64,000 nucleotides of DNA from Nocardioides hwasunensis (GCF_014779665.1 NZ_JACXYY010000001.1:682001-746000); one strand, 5' to 3'. Shown: positions 8,941-17,662, counted from the first letter of the stretch. Notes: generated by a model from the letters alone, not told the origin. Made by a program: numbers and translations.

Positions 8941-10164
8941 GTGACCGTCACCACCGATTCCGTCAGTGCTGCCCTGGAGCAGACACCCACGCACGAGCGC
9001 GTGGACAGCCACCTCCACCCGGAGGGCTCCTTCGACGTGGACGCCCACGAGGTGCCGACCGGCCGTGAGGAGATCTGGCGCTTCACCCCGCTCAAGCGGC
9101 TCAAGGGCCTGCAAGCTGACGCCGAGTTCATGCCCTCGAAGACCTCCTGCACCTGGAACACCCCCGCAGGTGCCCGCATCGAGGGCGTGTCGGGCGACGA
9201 GGCGCGCGGGCTCCGCGGGCTCTCCGGGCTGGTCCCCAACACGCGCTGGGCCGCGCGGGTGCTGGCCGAGGTCCCCGACAGCCTGCTGATCGACCTCCCC
9301 GCCGACACCGAGCTCACCGAGCCGATCGTCGTCGACCTCGATGGCACGGACGCCAGTGTCACCGAGGCCGGCCACGTCGCGATGCGCTTCGGCGCGCACA
9401 GCAGGGCGATCGTGGTGCTCAACCACACCGGGTCGTCCACCGTGGCGGCCGTCGTCGAGATCGCGGTCGGTGACGGTGCCGACGTCACGGTCGTCTCGAT
9501 CCAGGACTGGGCCGACGACGCGGTGCACCTGTCCCACCACCAGGCGCGCGTGGGTCGTGACGCGTCCTACAAGCACGCCGCCATCTCGTTCGGCGGCAAC
9601 GTGGTCCGGATGGACGCCAACGTCAGCTACGACGGCCCCGGCGGGTCCGCCGAGCTGCTCGGCCTCTACTTCGCCGACGCCGGTCAGCACATCGAGCACC
9701 GGATCTTCGCCGACCACACCGCGCCGCAGACGAAGTCGCACGCGGTCTACAAGGGCGCGCTGCAGGGCGAGAAGGCGCACACCGTGTGGGTCGGCAACGT
9801 GCTGATCCGCAAGGTCGCCGAGGGCATCGAGACCTACGAGGAGAACCGCAACCTCGTCCTCACCGACGGCTGCCAGGCCGACTCGATCCCCAACCTGGAG
9901 ATCGAGACCGGCGAGATCGCCGGGGCCGGTCACGCCTCCACCACCGCGCGGTTCGACGACGAGCACCTGTTCTACCTCCAGTCCCGCGGCATCTCGGAGC
10001 AGGAGGCCCAGCGCCTCGTCGTCCACGGCTTCTTCAACGACCTCATCCGCAAGGTCGGCGTGCCCTCCATCGAGGACCGGCTGCTGACCACCGTCGAGGC
10101 CGAGCTCGCCAAGAACGTCCTGAGGGACCCGGGCTCGCTCGCCGCCTTCGCGCAGGAGGCCTGA
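8941..10164 (+). CDS. sufD: SufD, Fe-S cluster assembly subunit
   Basis: SufD is the paralogue of SufB that completes the SufBC2D scaffold and is needed for iron entry. The 407-residue product has the family's REEIWRFTPLKRL N-terminal region, the beta-helix core, and the C-terminal block GRFDDEHLFYLQSRGISEQ-like (here ARFDDEHLFYLQSRG) followed by VVHGFFNDLI. The GTG at 8941 follows a 43-base gap after sufB that contains GTAGAAAGTAGAG. The stop overlaps the next ATG by one base (TGATG). Confidence 0.96.
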   Translation: MTVTTDSVSAALEQTPTHERVDSHLHPEGSFDVDAHEVPTGREEIWRFTPLKRLKGLQADAEFMPSKTSCTWNTPAGARIEGVSGDEARGLRGLSGLVPNTRWAARVLAEVPDSLLIDLPADTELTEPIVVDLDGTDASVTEAGHVAMRFGAHSRAIVVLNHTGSSTVAAVVEIAVGDGADVTVVSIQDWADDAVHLSHHQARVGRDASYKHAAISFGGNVVRMDANVSYDGPGGSAELLGLYFADAGQHIEHRIFADHTAPQTKSHAVYKGALQGEKAHTVWVGNVLIRKVAEGIETYEENRNLVLTDGCQADSIPNLEIETGEIAGAGHASTTARFDDEHLFYLQSRGISEQEAQRLVVHGFFNDLIRKVGVPSIEDRLLTTVEAELAKNVLRDPGSLAAFAQEA

Positions 10165-10511
10165 TGGCCTACGAGCGCGCATGCGCACTGGACGAGGTCC
10201 AGGCCGACCAGGCCCTCGCGGTCACGCTCGGTCGCTACGACCTGGCCATCGCCCGCGACGGCGACGAGGTCTTCGCCATCGAGAACACCTGCAGCCACGC
10301 CGAGGTCGCCCTCAGCGAGGGTGAGGTCGCCTCCTCCGACGGTGGCTGCCAGATCGAGTGCTGGCTGCACGGGTCGATGTTCGACCTGCGCACCGGCAAG
10401 CCCACCAACCTCCCCGCGACCGAGCCGGTCGCCACCTTCCCCGTCGACGTGCGCGGCACGGACGTCTACGTCGACACCCAGACCACCCTGAACGGAGTCA
10501 CCCCCGCATGA
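10164..10511 (+). CDS. Rieske-type ferredoxin of the SUF operon
   Basis: This small 115-residue protein carries a Rieske [2Fe-2S] site: CSHAEVALSEG supplies Cys-x-His and CWLHGSMFDL supplies Cys-x2-His. It resembles the ferredoxin subunits of ring-hydroxylating dioxygenases but has no oxygenase nearby. Its place between sufD and sufC, with one-base and four-base overlaps, is common in actinobacterial suf operons. The likely role is electron supply to Fe-S assembly, which is inferred from context. Confidence 0.92.
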   Translation: MAYERACALDEVQADQALAVTLGRYDLAIARDGDEVFAIENTCSHAEVALSEGEVASSDGGCQIECWLHGSMFDLRTGKPTNLPATEPVATFPVDVRGTDVYVDTQTTLNGVTPA

Positions 10512-11266
10512 GCAAGCTCGTCATCACCGACCTGCACGTCACCGTCGACACCGAGGACGGCCCCAAGGAGATCCTCAAGGGCGTCACCCTCACCATCAAG
10601 GACGGCGAGACCCACGCGATCATGGGGCCCAACGGCTCCGGCAAGTCCACCCTCGCCTACTCGATCGCGGGCCACCCGAAGTACACGATCACCGGCGGCT
10701 CGGTGACCCTCGACGGCCAGGACGTCCTCGCGCTCAGCGTCGACGAGCGGGCCCGCGCCGGGATGTTCCTCGCCATGCAGTACCCCGTCGAGGTGCCCGG
10801 TGTGTCGGTGTCGAACTTCCTGCGCACCGCCAAGACCGCGATCGACGGCGAGGCCCCCAAGCTGCGCACCTGGGTCAAGGACGTCAACGCGGCCCTGCAG
10901 CAGCTCGACCTCGACCCGTCCTTCGGCACGCGCAACGTCAACGAGAACTTCTCCGGCGGTGAGAAGAAGCGTCACGAGATCGCGCAGCTCGAGCTGCTCG
11001 ACCCGAAGGTCGCCGTGCTCGACGAGACCGACTCCGGCCTCGACATCGACGCTCTCAAGACCGTCGCCGAGGGCGTCAACCGCTTCCGCGCGCGCGAGGG
11101 CAAGGGTGTCCTGCTGATCACCCACTACACCCGCATCCTGCGCTACATCGAGCCCGACTACGTCCATGTGTTCGTCGACGGCAAGGTCGCCGAGTCCGGC
11201 GGCAAGGAGCTCGCCGACGAGCTGGAGGCCAACGGCTACGACAAGTACGTCTCGGCGCTGCGATAA
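10508..11266 (+). CDS. sufC: SufC, Fe-S cluster assembly ATPase
   Basis: SufC is the ABC-type ATPase that drives conformational change in the SufBC2D scaffold. The 252-residue product has Walker A GPNGSGKST, the SufC-specific AMQYPVEVPGVS region, signature FSGGEKKRHEI, Walker B VAVLDETDSGLDID and switch histidine in LLITHYTRIL. The glutamate-aspartate spacing DETDSGLD distinguishes SufC from transporter ATPases. The ATG overlaps the preceding stop by 4 bases. Confidence 0.97.
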   Translation: MSKLVITDLHVTVDTEDGPKEILKGVTLTIKDGETHAIMGPNGSGKSTLAYSIAGHPKYTITGGSVTLDGQDVLALSVDERARAGMFLAMQYPVEVPGVSVSNFLRTAKTAIDGEAPKLRTWVKDVNAALQQLDLDPSFGTRNVNENFSGGEKKRHEIAQLELLDPKVAVLDETDSGLDIDALKTVAEGVNRFRAREGKGVLLITHYTRILRYIEPDYVHVFVDGKVAESGGKELADELEANGYDKYVSALR

Positions 11267-11284
11267 GCGGCACCGGCCTGCGTC

Positions 11285-11300
11285 GTCGTCGCTCGACGAC
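11285..11300. repeat. small perfect hairpin between sufC and sufS
   Basis: GTCGTCG at 11285-11291 and CGACGAC at 11294-11300 can pair as a tight hairpin in the 110-base sufC-sufS gap, the only large gap of the operon. There is no U tract, so it may modulate processing or relative expression and not end transcription. Confidence 0.35.
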
Positions 11301-11376
11301 CCGCTCCGCTCCAAGGTCGCCCTCGCTCCTCCGCCTTGACCAGCACCACTTCTCACACCGCCGAAAGGGGTAGTCA

Positions 11377-12612
11377 ATGGAAGGCTTGCTTCCCGATCTC
11401 GACGTGATCCGCAAGGACTTCCCGATCCTCGAGCGCACGCTCGCGGGCGGAGTGCCGCTGGTCTACCTGGACAGCGCCAACACCTCGCAGAAGCCGCAGG
11501 TCGTCATCGACTCGATGGTCGACCAGCTCGAGCGGCACAACGCCAACATCGCCCGCGCCATGCACCAGCTCGGCGCGGAGTCGACGGAGGCCTACGAGGG
11601 CGCGCGTGACAAGGTCGCGGCGTTCGTCAACGCCTCGTCGCGCAACGAGGTCGTCTTCACCAAGAACGCGACCGAGGCGCTCAACCTGCTCGCCCGCACG
11701 ATCGAGCTCGGCCCCGGCGACAACGTCGTCATCACCGAGATGGAGCACCACTCCAACATCGTGTCGTGGCAGCTGGCGTGCGAGCGCGCCGGCGCGGAGC
11801 TGCGCTGGTTCGGGCTGACCGACGACGGTCACCTCGACCTGAGCAACGCCGACCAGCTGGTCGACGAGCACACGAAGGTGGTCGCGTTCACGTGGGTGTC
11901 CAACATGCTCGGCACCATCAACCCGGTCGCCGACCTCGCCGCCCGTGCGAAGGCTGTCGGCGCCTACTCGGTGGTCGACGCCTCGCAGGCCGCGCCACAG
12001 CTCCCGGTCGACGTCCAGGCGGTCGGGTGCGACTTCCTGGTGTTCACCGGCCACAAGGTCTGCGGTCCGACGGGCATCGGTGTCCTGTGGGGCCGTGAGG
12101 AGCTGCTCAACGAGCTCCCGCCCTTCCACGGTGGCGGTGAGATGATCGAGACGGTCACCATGGCGCGCTCGACCTACGCCAAGGCGCCGCACCGCTTCGA
12201 GGCCGGCACCCCGCCGATCGTCGAGGCGATCGGGTTGGGCTGCGCGGTCGACTACCTCGGCCACATCGGGCTCGACGCCATCCACGCGCACGAGCAGACG
12301 ATCACGGCGTACGCCCTCGACGGCCTGCAGTCGGTGCCGGGCGTGACCGTGCTGGGTCCGCTCGACGCCGCGCAGCGTGGCGGTGCGATCTCGTTCGAGC
12401 TGGCCGGAGTCCACCCGCACGACATCGCCCAGGTCCTCGACTCGCGCGGCATCGCGGTGCGGGCCGGGCACCACTGCGCGAAGCCGGCGCACGCCCGCTT
12501 CGGCGTGCAGAGCTCGACACGGATGTCGTCCTACCTCTACACGACCCCTGCGGAGATCGACGCGCTGGTCGAGGGCCTGCACCAGACCCGCAGCTACTTC
12601 AAGGTGGCCTGA
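11377..12612 (+). CDS. sufS: SufS, cysteine desulfurase
   Basis: SufS is the PLP enzyme that removes sulfur from L-cysteine as a protein-bound persulfide and hands it to SufU for cluster assembly. The 411-residue product has the class V aminotransferase fold: YLDSANTSQKP near the start, EMEHHSNIVSWQ, PLP lysine Lys227 in FTGHKVCGPTG, and the active cysteine Cys367 in RAGHHCAKP. GAAAGGGG is about 7 bases before the ATG. It starts after a 110-base gap but shares direction with sufC and sufU. Confidence 0.97.
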   Translation: MEGLLPDLDVIRKDFPILERTLAGGVPLVYLDSANTSQKPQVVIDSMVDQLERHNANIARAMHQLGAESTEAYEGARDKVAAFVNASSRNEVVFTKNATEALNLLARTIELGPGDNVVITEMEHHSNIVSWQLACERAGAELRWFGLTDDGHLDLSNADQLVDEHTKVVAFTWVSNMLGTINPVADLAARAKAVGAYSVVDASQAAPQLPVDVQAVGCDFLVFTGHKVCGPTGIGVLWGREELLNELPPFHGGGEMIETVTMARSTYAKAPHRFEAGTPPIVEAIGLGCAVDYLGHIGLDAIHAHEQTITAYALDGLQSVPGVTVLGPLDAAQRGGAISFELAGVHPHDIAQVLDSRGIAVRAGHHCAKPAHARFGVQSSTRMSSYLYTTPAEIDALVEGLHQTRSYFKVA

Positions 12613-12613
12613 C

Positions 12614-13096
12614 GTGAGCACCGACCTCGACGCGCTCTACCAGGAGATCATCCTGGACCATTACAAGAACCCGCACCACAAGGGACTGCGCGACCCCTTC
12701 GAGTCCGAGGTGCACCACGTCAACCCGACCTGCGGTGACGAGGTCACCCTCCGGGTGCACCTCGCCGACGGCCCTCGAGGACCGGTCGTGCAGGACGTGT
12801 CGTACGACAGCGTCGGCTGCTCCATCTCGCAGGCGTCGGCCTCCGTGCTGACCGACCTCGTGATCGGCAAGCCGGTCGACGAGGCGATGACGATCCACCA
12901 GACCTTCCTCGAGCTCATGCAGGGCAAGGGGCAGGTCGAGCCCGACGAGGACGTCCTCGAGGACGGGATCGCCTTCGCCGGCGTCGCCAAGTTCCCCGCG
13001 CGCGTGAAGTGCGCGCTGCTCTCCTGGATGGCGTGGAAGGACGCGACCGCCCAGGCCCAATCAGATTCGGCCACGACCGGAGGAGACACCGCATGA
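12614..13096 (+). CDS. sufU: SufU, sulfur transferase partner of SufS
   Basis: SufU is a small zinc protein that accepts persulfide from SufS in Gram-positive bacteria. The 160-residue product has the three conserved cysteines and aspartate: Cys40 and Asp42 in PTCGDE, Cys69 in VGCSISQAS and Cys133 in VKCALL. The spacer between the second and third cysteines is the longer SufU form, not the IscU form. The GTG lies two bases after the sufS stop. Confidence 0.95.
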   Translation: MSTDLDALYQEIILDHYKNPHHKGLRDPFESEVHHVNPTCGDEVTLRVHLADGPRGPVVQDVSYDSVGCSISQASASVLTDLVIGKPVDEAMTIHQTFLELMQGKGQVEPDEDVLEDGIAFAGVAKFPARVKCALLSWMAWKDATAQAQSDSATTGGDTA

Positions 13097-13476
13097 GCGA
13101 GTCCCAGCCCGTAGACCACAGCGACCTGCCCGAGGTCCCCGAGGCCACGTCCGGCGGTGGCACCGCGACGGTGACCCGCGAGGACGTCACCGAGGCGATG
13201 AAGGACGTCGTCGACCCCGAGCTCGGCATCAACGTGGTCGACCTCGGCCTCGTCTACGACGTGCACCTCGACGAGCACAGCAACGCCGTGCTCGACATGA
13301 CCCTCACCTCCGCGGCCTGCCCGCTGACCGACGTGATCACCGACCAGACCGAGCAGGCCCTCGAAGGCCTCGTCGGCGACGTCGCGATCAACTGGGTCTG
13401 GATGCCGCCGTGGGGCCCGGACAAGATCACCGAGGACGGCCGCGAGCAGCTCCGCGCCCTGGGCTTCAACGTCTGA
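13093..13476 (+). CDS. sufT: SufT, MIP18/DUF59 family Fe-S assembly factor
   Basis: This 127-residue protein has a DUF59 (MIP18) domain: DVVDPELGINVVDLGLVYDV, then a conserved cysteine in SAACPLTDVI and the C-terminal VWMPPWGPDKITEDGR. Relatives assist maturation of Fe-S proteins and are often the last gene of suf operons. The ATG overlaps the sufU stop by 4 bases. No obvious terminator follows; the next gene begins 45 bases downstream with its own GTG. Confidence 0.93.
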   Translation: MSESQPVDHSDLPEVPEATSGGGTATVTREDVTEAMKDVVDPELGINVVDLGLVYDVHLDEHSNAVLDMTLTSAACPLTDVITDQTEQALEGLVGDVAINWVWMPPWGPDKITEDGREQLRALGFNV

Positions 13477-13521
13477 ATAATCGGTCGCGGCCGGAGAGCG
13501 GCTGAGCGCACACTTCCCTCC

Positions 13522-14304
13522 GTGCTCAACCCCCACCCCACGCGCTACGCCGAGCTGAACGGTGTGCTGCACGACCTCGTCACCGCGGCTCGGGCCGTGC
13601 TGGGTGAGTCGTTCGTGGGTGCCTACCTGCAGGGCTCCTTCGCCCTCGGGGCCGGGGACGTGCACAGCGACTGCGACTTCCTCGTCGTCGTGCACGAGCG
13701 CCCCGACGCCGAGCAGGAGTCGGCGTTGCGAGGCCTCCACCGCGACCTCCCGCACCGACCTGAGTTCTGGAGTCGTCATCTCGAGGGCTCGTACGCCGTC
13801 GCCGACGACCTGCGATCCGTCGCCGGGCTCGGCCGGGAGTGGCTGTACGTCGACCACGGGTGGGACGAGATGTCCTGGTCCGCTCACTGCAACCAGCCGT
13901 GGACCCGATGGGTCCTGCGCGAGCGGGGCATCACGCTCCTCGGCCCGTGCCCGGCGGAGCTCGTGGACCCGGTGCCGCCCGAGGTCCTGCGCGAGCACGC
14001 CCGCGCCGGACTGGCGACGATCACCGCGGACGTGCTCGGGTGGTGCCCGTCCCAGGTGGCGTGGTGCCAGCGCTACCTCGTCGTCCAGGCCAGTCGCAGC
14101 CTCTACACCGTGCGCACCGCCGAGGTCGCCAGCAAGCGTGACGCCCTGCGCTGGGCGATGATGCACGCGGACCCGCGGTGGCGGCCCCTGCTCCAGCAGG
14201 TGCTCGCCGACCGGGAGCTCGGCTGGGACCCCGACGCCCCGCCCCGGCCGGGCTCGCTGTCCGCGGCGCGCGAGTTCGCGGCGTACGTCGCCGAGGTCGC
14301 CTGA
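13522..14304 (+). CDS. AadA-like nucleotidyltransferase (DUF4111 domain)
   Basis: This 260-residue protein has the nucleotidyltransferase core motif GSFALGAGDVHSDCDF, in which the two aspartates would bind metal, followed by a helical C-terminal domain like that of aminoglycoside adenylyltransferases. Proteins of this type move AMP to a hydroxyl group of a small molecule. Real drug resistance cannot be claimed, because many chromosomal members have unknown substrates. It starts at a GTG 45 bases after sufT and may be read through from that operon. Confidence 0.72.
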   Translation: MLNPHPTRYAELNGVLHDLVTAARAVLGESFVGAYLQGSFALGAGDVHSDCDFLVVVHERPDAEQESALRGLHRDLPHRPEFWSRHLEGSYAVADDLRSVAGLGREWLYVDHGWDEMSWSAHCNQPWTRWVLRERGITLLGPCPAELVDPVPPEVLREHARAGLATITADVLGWCPSQVAWCQRYLVVQASRSLYTVRTAEVASKRDALRWAMMHADPRWRPLLQQVLADRELGWDPDAPPRPGSLSAAREFAAYVAEVA

Positions 14305-14335
14305 GCGCCGGGCCGGTCCGTTGGGACCACTCGCC

Positions 14336-14341
14336 TAGGCT
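14336..14341 (+). promoter_or_regulatory. -10 box of the ASCH-like gene
   Basis: TAGGCT lies 6 bases before the ATG at 14348. Confidence 0.55.
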
Positions 14342-14347
14342 CCCGTC

Positions 14348-14743
14348 ATGGAGCCCGAGGCCGACCCGTCCGACCTGTCCGAGCACGACGACTTCGACCA
14401 CGAGGAGCTCCGGGTCTTCTGGGACCTCGCCCGCTACCACGCCAAGCTCAACGCGGCGCCGACCTACTTCGGTCCGACGACCCTCGAGTCCGTGCCGCCG
14501 CCCGCCTGGGCCTTCGGTGACTCGGCGGAGGAGTCGGACGCGTTCGTCGAGACCGTGCTGGACGGCGAGTCCGGCAGCACCACCGCGGCGAGCAGCGACT
14601 ACGACGGCGACCTGCCCGAGGTCGGCGTGCTCTCCATCCTGTGTGACGGGTCCGGCAAGCCGCGCGCCTTGGTCGAGGTGACCGACGTGGCCGTGTCCGC
14701 AGACGTGGTCGTCGAGTCGTTCCGGGTCGTCTACCAGCCCTGA
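14348..14743 (+). CDS. ASCH-like domain protein, short form
   Basis: This 131-residue protein starts with an acidic tail, then reads FGDSAEESDAFVETVLDGES followed by a segment ending LPEVGVLSILCDGSGKPRALVEVTDV. This resembles the first two-thirds of ASCH domains, which are PUA-related folds thought to bind RNA or modified bases. Full ASCH proteins usually carry a further stretch with an HRRFF-like motif that is missing here, so the domain looks short. It sits 34 bases before a NYN nuclease gene and could belong to an RNA-related group with it. Confidence 0.6.
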   Translation: MEPEADPSDLSEHDDFDHEELRVFWDLARYHAKLNAAPTYFGPTTLESVPPPAWAFGDSAEESDAFVETVLDGESGSTTAASSDYDGDLPEVGVLSILCDGSGKPRALVEVTDVAVSADVVVESFRVVYQP

Positions 14744-14777
14744 CCGACGTCCCCTCCTGGTGTGGGAGAGTCCTCGC

Positions 14778-15323
14778 ATGGCTGAGCGGATGACCTACCT
14801 CCTCGTCGACGGGGAGAACATCGACGCGACCCTGGGCACGTCGATCCTGGGTCGGCGTCCCCGGCCCGAGGAGCGGCCCCGGTGGGACCGGCTCCTCGAG
14901 TGGGCCGAGCGCGCCTTCGACCAGGACGTCACCGGCCTCTTCTTCCTGGCCGCCACCACCGAGCTGCCGACCAGCTTCGTCCAGGCCCTGCTGGCGATCG
15001 GCTTCAAGCCGATCCCGCTGAGCGGCGAGGGCAAGATCGTCGACATCGCCATCCAGCGCACGGCCGAGGCCCTCGTCGAGCGTGAGGCCGACGTGGTCCT
15101 CGTCAGCCACGACGGCGACTTCGTCGACCAGGTCTCGGCCCTGGCCGACGGCAGCCGCCAGGTCGGCGTCATCGGGTTCACCGAGTTCATCAACTCCCAG
15201 TTCCGCAGCCTGCCGGGGCTGCGGATCTTCGACCTCGAGTACGACCTCGGTGCGTTCAACTCCCCGCTGCCGCGCACCCGGGTCATCCCGATCGACGAGT
15301 TCGACCCGCTCGACTTCCTCTGA
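14778..15323 (+). CDS. NYN domain (LabA/DUF88-type) putative RNase
   Basis: This 181-residue protein has the PIN-like NYN fold: YLLVDGENID supplies the first metal-binding aspartate (Asp11) and Asn14, IVDIAIQ gives Asp89, and VVLVSHDGDF gives Asp112 and Asp114. NYN proteins are metal-dependent RNases. The start ATG follows GAGAGTCCTCGC, a weak version of the local -10 plus 6-base spacing. The gene ends 6 bases before the GTG of the acVLRF1 peptidyl-tRNA hydrolase, so the two are very likely co-transcribed. Confidence 0.82.
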   Translation: MAERMTYLLVDGENIDATLGTSILGRRPRPEERPRWDRLLEWAERAFDQDVTGLFFLAATTELPTSFVQALLAIGFKPIPLSGEGKIVDIAIQRTAEALVEREADVVLVSHDGDFVDQVSALADGSRQVGVIGFTEFINSQFRSLPGLRIFDLEYDLGAFNSPLPRTRVIPIDEFDPLDFL

Positions 15324-15329
15324 GGCGCC

Positions 15330-15938
15330 GTGCCACACGTCCTGGTCCCGGTCGCGCGCTGGCACCGCTGGGTCGACAACTTCGGCTCACGCCACGACGG
15401 CGCGAGCCTCGCGGTCGTCGACGGCGGAGTGCTGCGCGGGACGGCCGCGGACGGCTCGCACTTCACCGCACGCCTGCCCTTCGCCACGGAGTACGACGGC
15501 CCGGCTGAGGCGCGTGCCTTCGCGACGGCCGCCGTGGCTCCTGCTGCGTGGGGCGTGCTGCTGGTCCGTAAGGGCGGCTTCGCGATCGCGCGGCTCTCGG
15601 GCACCACGCTCGTCGAGCACAAGATCGGCCAACGCCACGTGCAGGGCCGCACCAAGGCAGGTGGCCAGAGCCAGCAGCGTTTCGCCCGTCGCCGCGACAA
15701 CCAGGCGCGCCAGGCCTACGAGGCCGCAGCCGACCACGCGGCGCGGATCCTGGCCGGCGCAACCCTCGTCTCCACCGGAGGCGACCACGGCGCTGTGGAC
15801 GCGGTCCTCGCCGACGCACGCCTCGCGCACGTCACCGTCGTCGAGCCGTGGCTCGCGGTCCCCGACCCGCGGCGCGCCGTGCTCGACCAGGCGATCGGCG
15901 ACACGCAGGCGATCCGGGTCGAGGTCGTCAACGCCTGA
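15330..15938 (+). CDS. acVLRF1 family peptidyl-tRNA hydrolase (actinobacterial Vms1-like release factor)
   Basis: This 202-residue protein has the release-factor-like GGQ loop in TKAGGQSQQRFARRRDNQ (Gly111-Gly112-Gln113), the hallmark of the Vms1/ANKZF1-like release factor clade. In eukaryotes those proteins cut nascent chains from tRNA on stalled 60S subunits. The actinobacterial branch is predicted to do the same on stalled ribosomes, acting in the cytosol. The N-terminal part supplies the eRF1-like fold, with no zinc finger or ankyrin parts. GTG 15330 follows the NYN gene by 6 bases. Its function in bacteria is a family prediction. Confidence 0.85.
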   Translation: MPHVLVPVARWHRWVDNFGSRHDGASLAVVDGGVLRGTAADGSHFTARLPFATEYDGPAEARAFATAAVAPAAWGVLLVRKGGFAIARLSGTTLVEHKIGQRHVQGRTKAGGQSQQRFARRRDNQARQAYEAAADHAARILAGATLVSTGGDHGAVDAVLADARLAHVTVVEPWLAVPDPRRAVLDQAIGDTQAIRVEVVNA

Positions 15939-16007
15939 CGTCATGAGAATCCCCGGTGCGAACCGCCCATCCCCATGACGTCCCCGTGCGGAGGCGTCGC
16001 GGTGCGC

Positions 16008-16013
16008 TAGGTT
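16008..16013 (+). promoter_or_regulatory. -10 box of the phosphotransferase-like gene
   Basis: TAGGTT lies 7 bases before the ATG at 16021. Confidence 0.55.
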
Positions 16014-16020
16014 CGCGCGC

Positions 16021-16932
16021 ATGGACGCCGCCCGGTGGGAGCCCGAGCCGGGCTGGGTGCGCCTTCCGGGGTCCGGACCCGCCACCGTCGGCGTGTGGTC
16101 GACCACCCACCGAGGACGCGACGTCGTCGTGAAGCGGCTGCGCTGCCCGGACCCGCACGACGCCCCCGGCACCCAGGTGCCCGGCGACGTGAACTACTGG
16201 CGCCGCGCCGCCGACGTCGCGCTCACCGGGGTCGTGGCCGCCGCTCCGGGACTGCGCGAGGCGCCGGTCGTACGCGTCGAGGAGGACGCCGAGGGGATCA
16301 CGCTGGTCCACGAGCGGGTCGGGCTCCACGACGCGCCCGGCCTCTGGATCGCCGACTGCCTCGGCCGGTTCGCCGCCGTCGACCTCGGCCAGCACGCGTG
16401 GCTCGCACGCGACCAGCTCCGCAGCCGACTCACGCTGGTCGAGCGTCGGGGTGGATGGCGCACGCTCGCGCGGACGCCGATGGCCGACATCGCCGACCAC
16501 CTCTGGTCGCACCGGTCCGCCTGGCTGGAGCGCAGCGACGCGCTGCCGCAGGTGGCCCAGCACGGTGACCCGTCGGCTGCCAACATCCCGGGCCGTCACG
16601 CTGAGGGAGGCGTGGCCGTCGACTGGGCGCACCTGGGAACGGGACCCGTGGGCGCCGACCTCGGCTACCTCTCGCTCGCGACCCGCGAGGACGTCGAGCC
16701 CCTCGCGGCGGCGTACGTCGCCGCCCTGCCGGAGGGCCTGGCCACCACCGACCAGGTGATGACCGGCGCGCGCGTGATGGCGGTGTACACCGCGCTGACG
16801 CGTCTGGACTGGGCCCTGGCCCGGGTGGCCGACGGCGAAGGGGCGCTCGCGGGCAAGTTCCGCCATCCGAGCGTGGCGCCCTACATCCGCGCCATGCAGC
16901 GCCAGGTCAGCCAGATCGAGGCGCTCCTGTAG
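16021..16932 (+). CDS. aminoglycoside phosphotransferase-like kinase fold protein
   Basis: This 303-residue protein has the kinase-like C-lobe motifs QHGDPSAANIPGR (the HGDxxxxN catalytic loop, His and Asp present) and VAVDWAHLGTGPVGADLGYL (metal-binding Asp). The N-lobe lysine is probably the one in RDVVVKRL. Such proteins phosphorylate small molecules, but the substrate cannot be inferred. It stands alone with its own promoter and converges on the pterin dehydratase fusion gene. Confidence 0.75.
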   Translation: MDAARWEPEPGWVRLPGSGPATVGVWSTTHRGRDVVVKRLRCPDPHDAPGTQVPGDVNYWRRAADVALTGVVAAAPGLREAPVVRVEEDAEGITLVHERVGLHDAPGLWIADCLGRFAAVDLGQHAWLARDQLRSRLTLVERRGGWRTLARTPMADIADHLWSHRSAWLERSDALPQVAQHGDPSAANIPGRHAEGGVAVDWAHLGTGPVGADLGYLSLATREDVEPLAAAYVAALPEGLATTDQVMTGARVMAVYTALTRLDWALARVADGEGALAGKFRHPSVAPYIRAMQRQVSQIEALL

Positions 16933-16956
16933 GTCGACCGACCGATCGTGCGGGTC

Positions 16957-17655
16957 TCAGGCAGTCGGCGCGGCCGACACGTCCGCGCAGAGGACGCCCC
17001 GGTTGCCGTCCTGGTCGGCGATCACGGTGAGGCCCGGCGCGTCGCTGTCGTCGACGACGGTGCCGCCCGCGGCCACGGCCGCGGCGATCCTGGCCTCGAC
17101 CACCTCCGCAGGCACGTAGACCTCGACGTGCCACCGCTGACCCTCCGAAGCCGCGTCGTCGAACCACAGGTTCGGCAACCTGACGGTGGCGTCGCGGACC
17201 TCGTCGCCCGGTGTGCCCCGGCCCTGTGACTCCGCGTCACCGGTCAGCAGCGCCGCCCACACGGGAGCGACCCTCGCCGAGTCGGGAGTGTCGAGGCCGA
17301 GCTCCATCTCGCTCACCGAGGCGGGGTCGGCGACCAGCCCCTGGTCGGCGGCGATCTCGCTGATCCGCCGCGCGAGGTCGACGTCCTGCTGGGTCACCCA
17401 CTCCACGACGTGCTCGGTGCCCTCGTCGTCGCGATAGATCGCCTCGGCGGTGACCAGCTCGAGGTCGAGGTGCCCGGTCCCGATGACGACGCGCGGGTGG
17501 TGCGCGATCGCGTCGCCCGCCTCGCCCACGGCGACGACGAAACGCGCGCCGGCACCGAAGTCGCCGATGTGGAAGCGGGCGTGCAGCCCCTGCGCCAGCT
17601 TGCGCCAGTCCACCAGGGCGGCCGCGGCGATCTCGGGACCTCTCAGCATGTCCAT
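16957..17655 (-). CDS. pterin-4a-carbinolamine dehydratase/VOC fusion protein
   Basis: The 232-residue product appears to join two modules. Residues ~15-100 look like pterin-4a-carbinolamine dehydratase: ALVDWRKLAQGLHARF, the AHHPRVVI segment with the paired histidines, and VTQQDVDLARRISEIA. The C-terminal ~110 residues look like a single vicinal-oxygen-chelate half: WHVEVYVPAEVVEARIAAAV followed by LTVIADQDGNRGVL. The dehydratase recycles oxidised biopterin cofactors; no pterin-dependent hydroxylase is nearby. The ATG at 17655 has a TAGGGT box 7 bases upstream. Confidence 0.72.
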   Translation of the reverse strand: MDMLRGPEIAAAALVDWRKLAQGLHARFHIGDFGAGARFVVAVGEAGDAIAHHPRVVIGTGHLDLELVTAEAIYRDDEGTEHVVEWVTQQDVDLARRISEIAADQGLVADPASVSEMELGLDTPDSARVAPVWAALLTGDAESQGRGTPGDEVRDATVRLPNLWFDDAASEGQRWHVEVYVPAEVVEARIAAAVAAGGTVVDDSDAPGLTVIADQDGNRGVLCADVSAAPTA

Positions 17656-17662
17656 GGCCGGG

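Noticed and set aside
11285..11300. Terminator splitting the suf operon between sufC and sufS
   Set aside because: The stem is short and lacks a U tract, and no new promoter is evident before sufS; read-through is more likely.
13522..16932. Aminoglycoside resistance cluster (AadA-like plus APH-like genes)
   Set aside because: The two genes are separated by RNA-related genes with separate promoters, no mobile element is present, and both folds are common in chromosomal proteins of unknown substrate.
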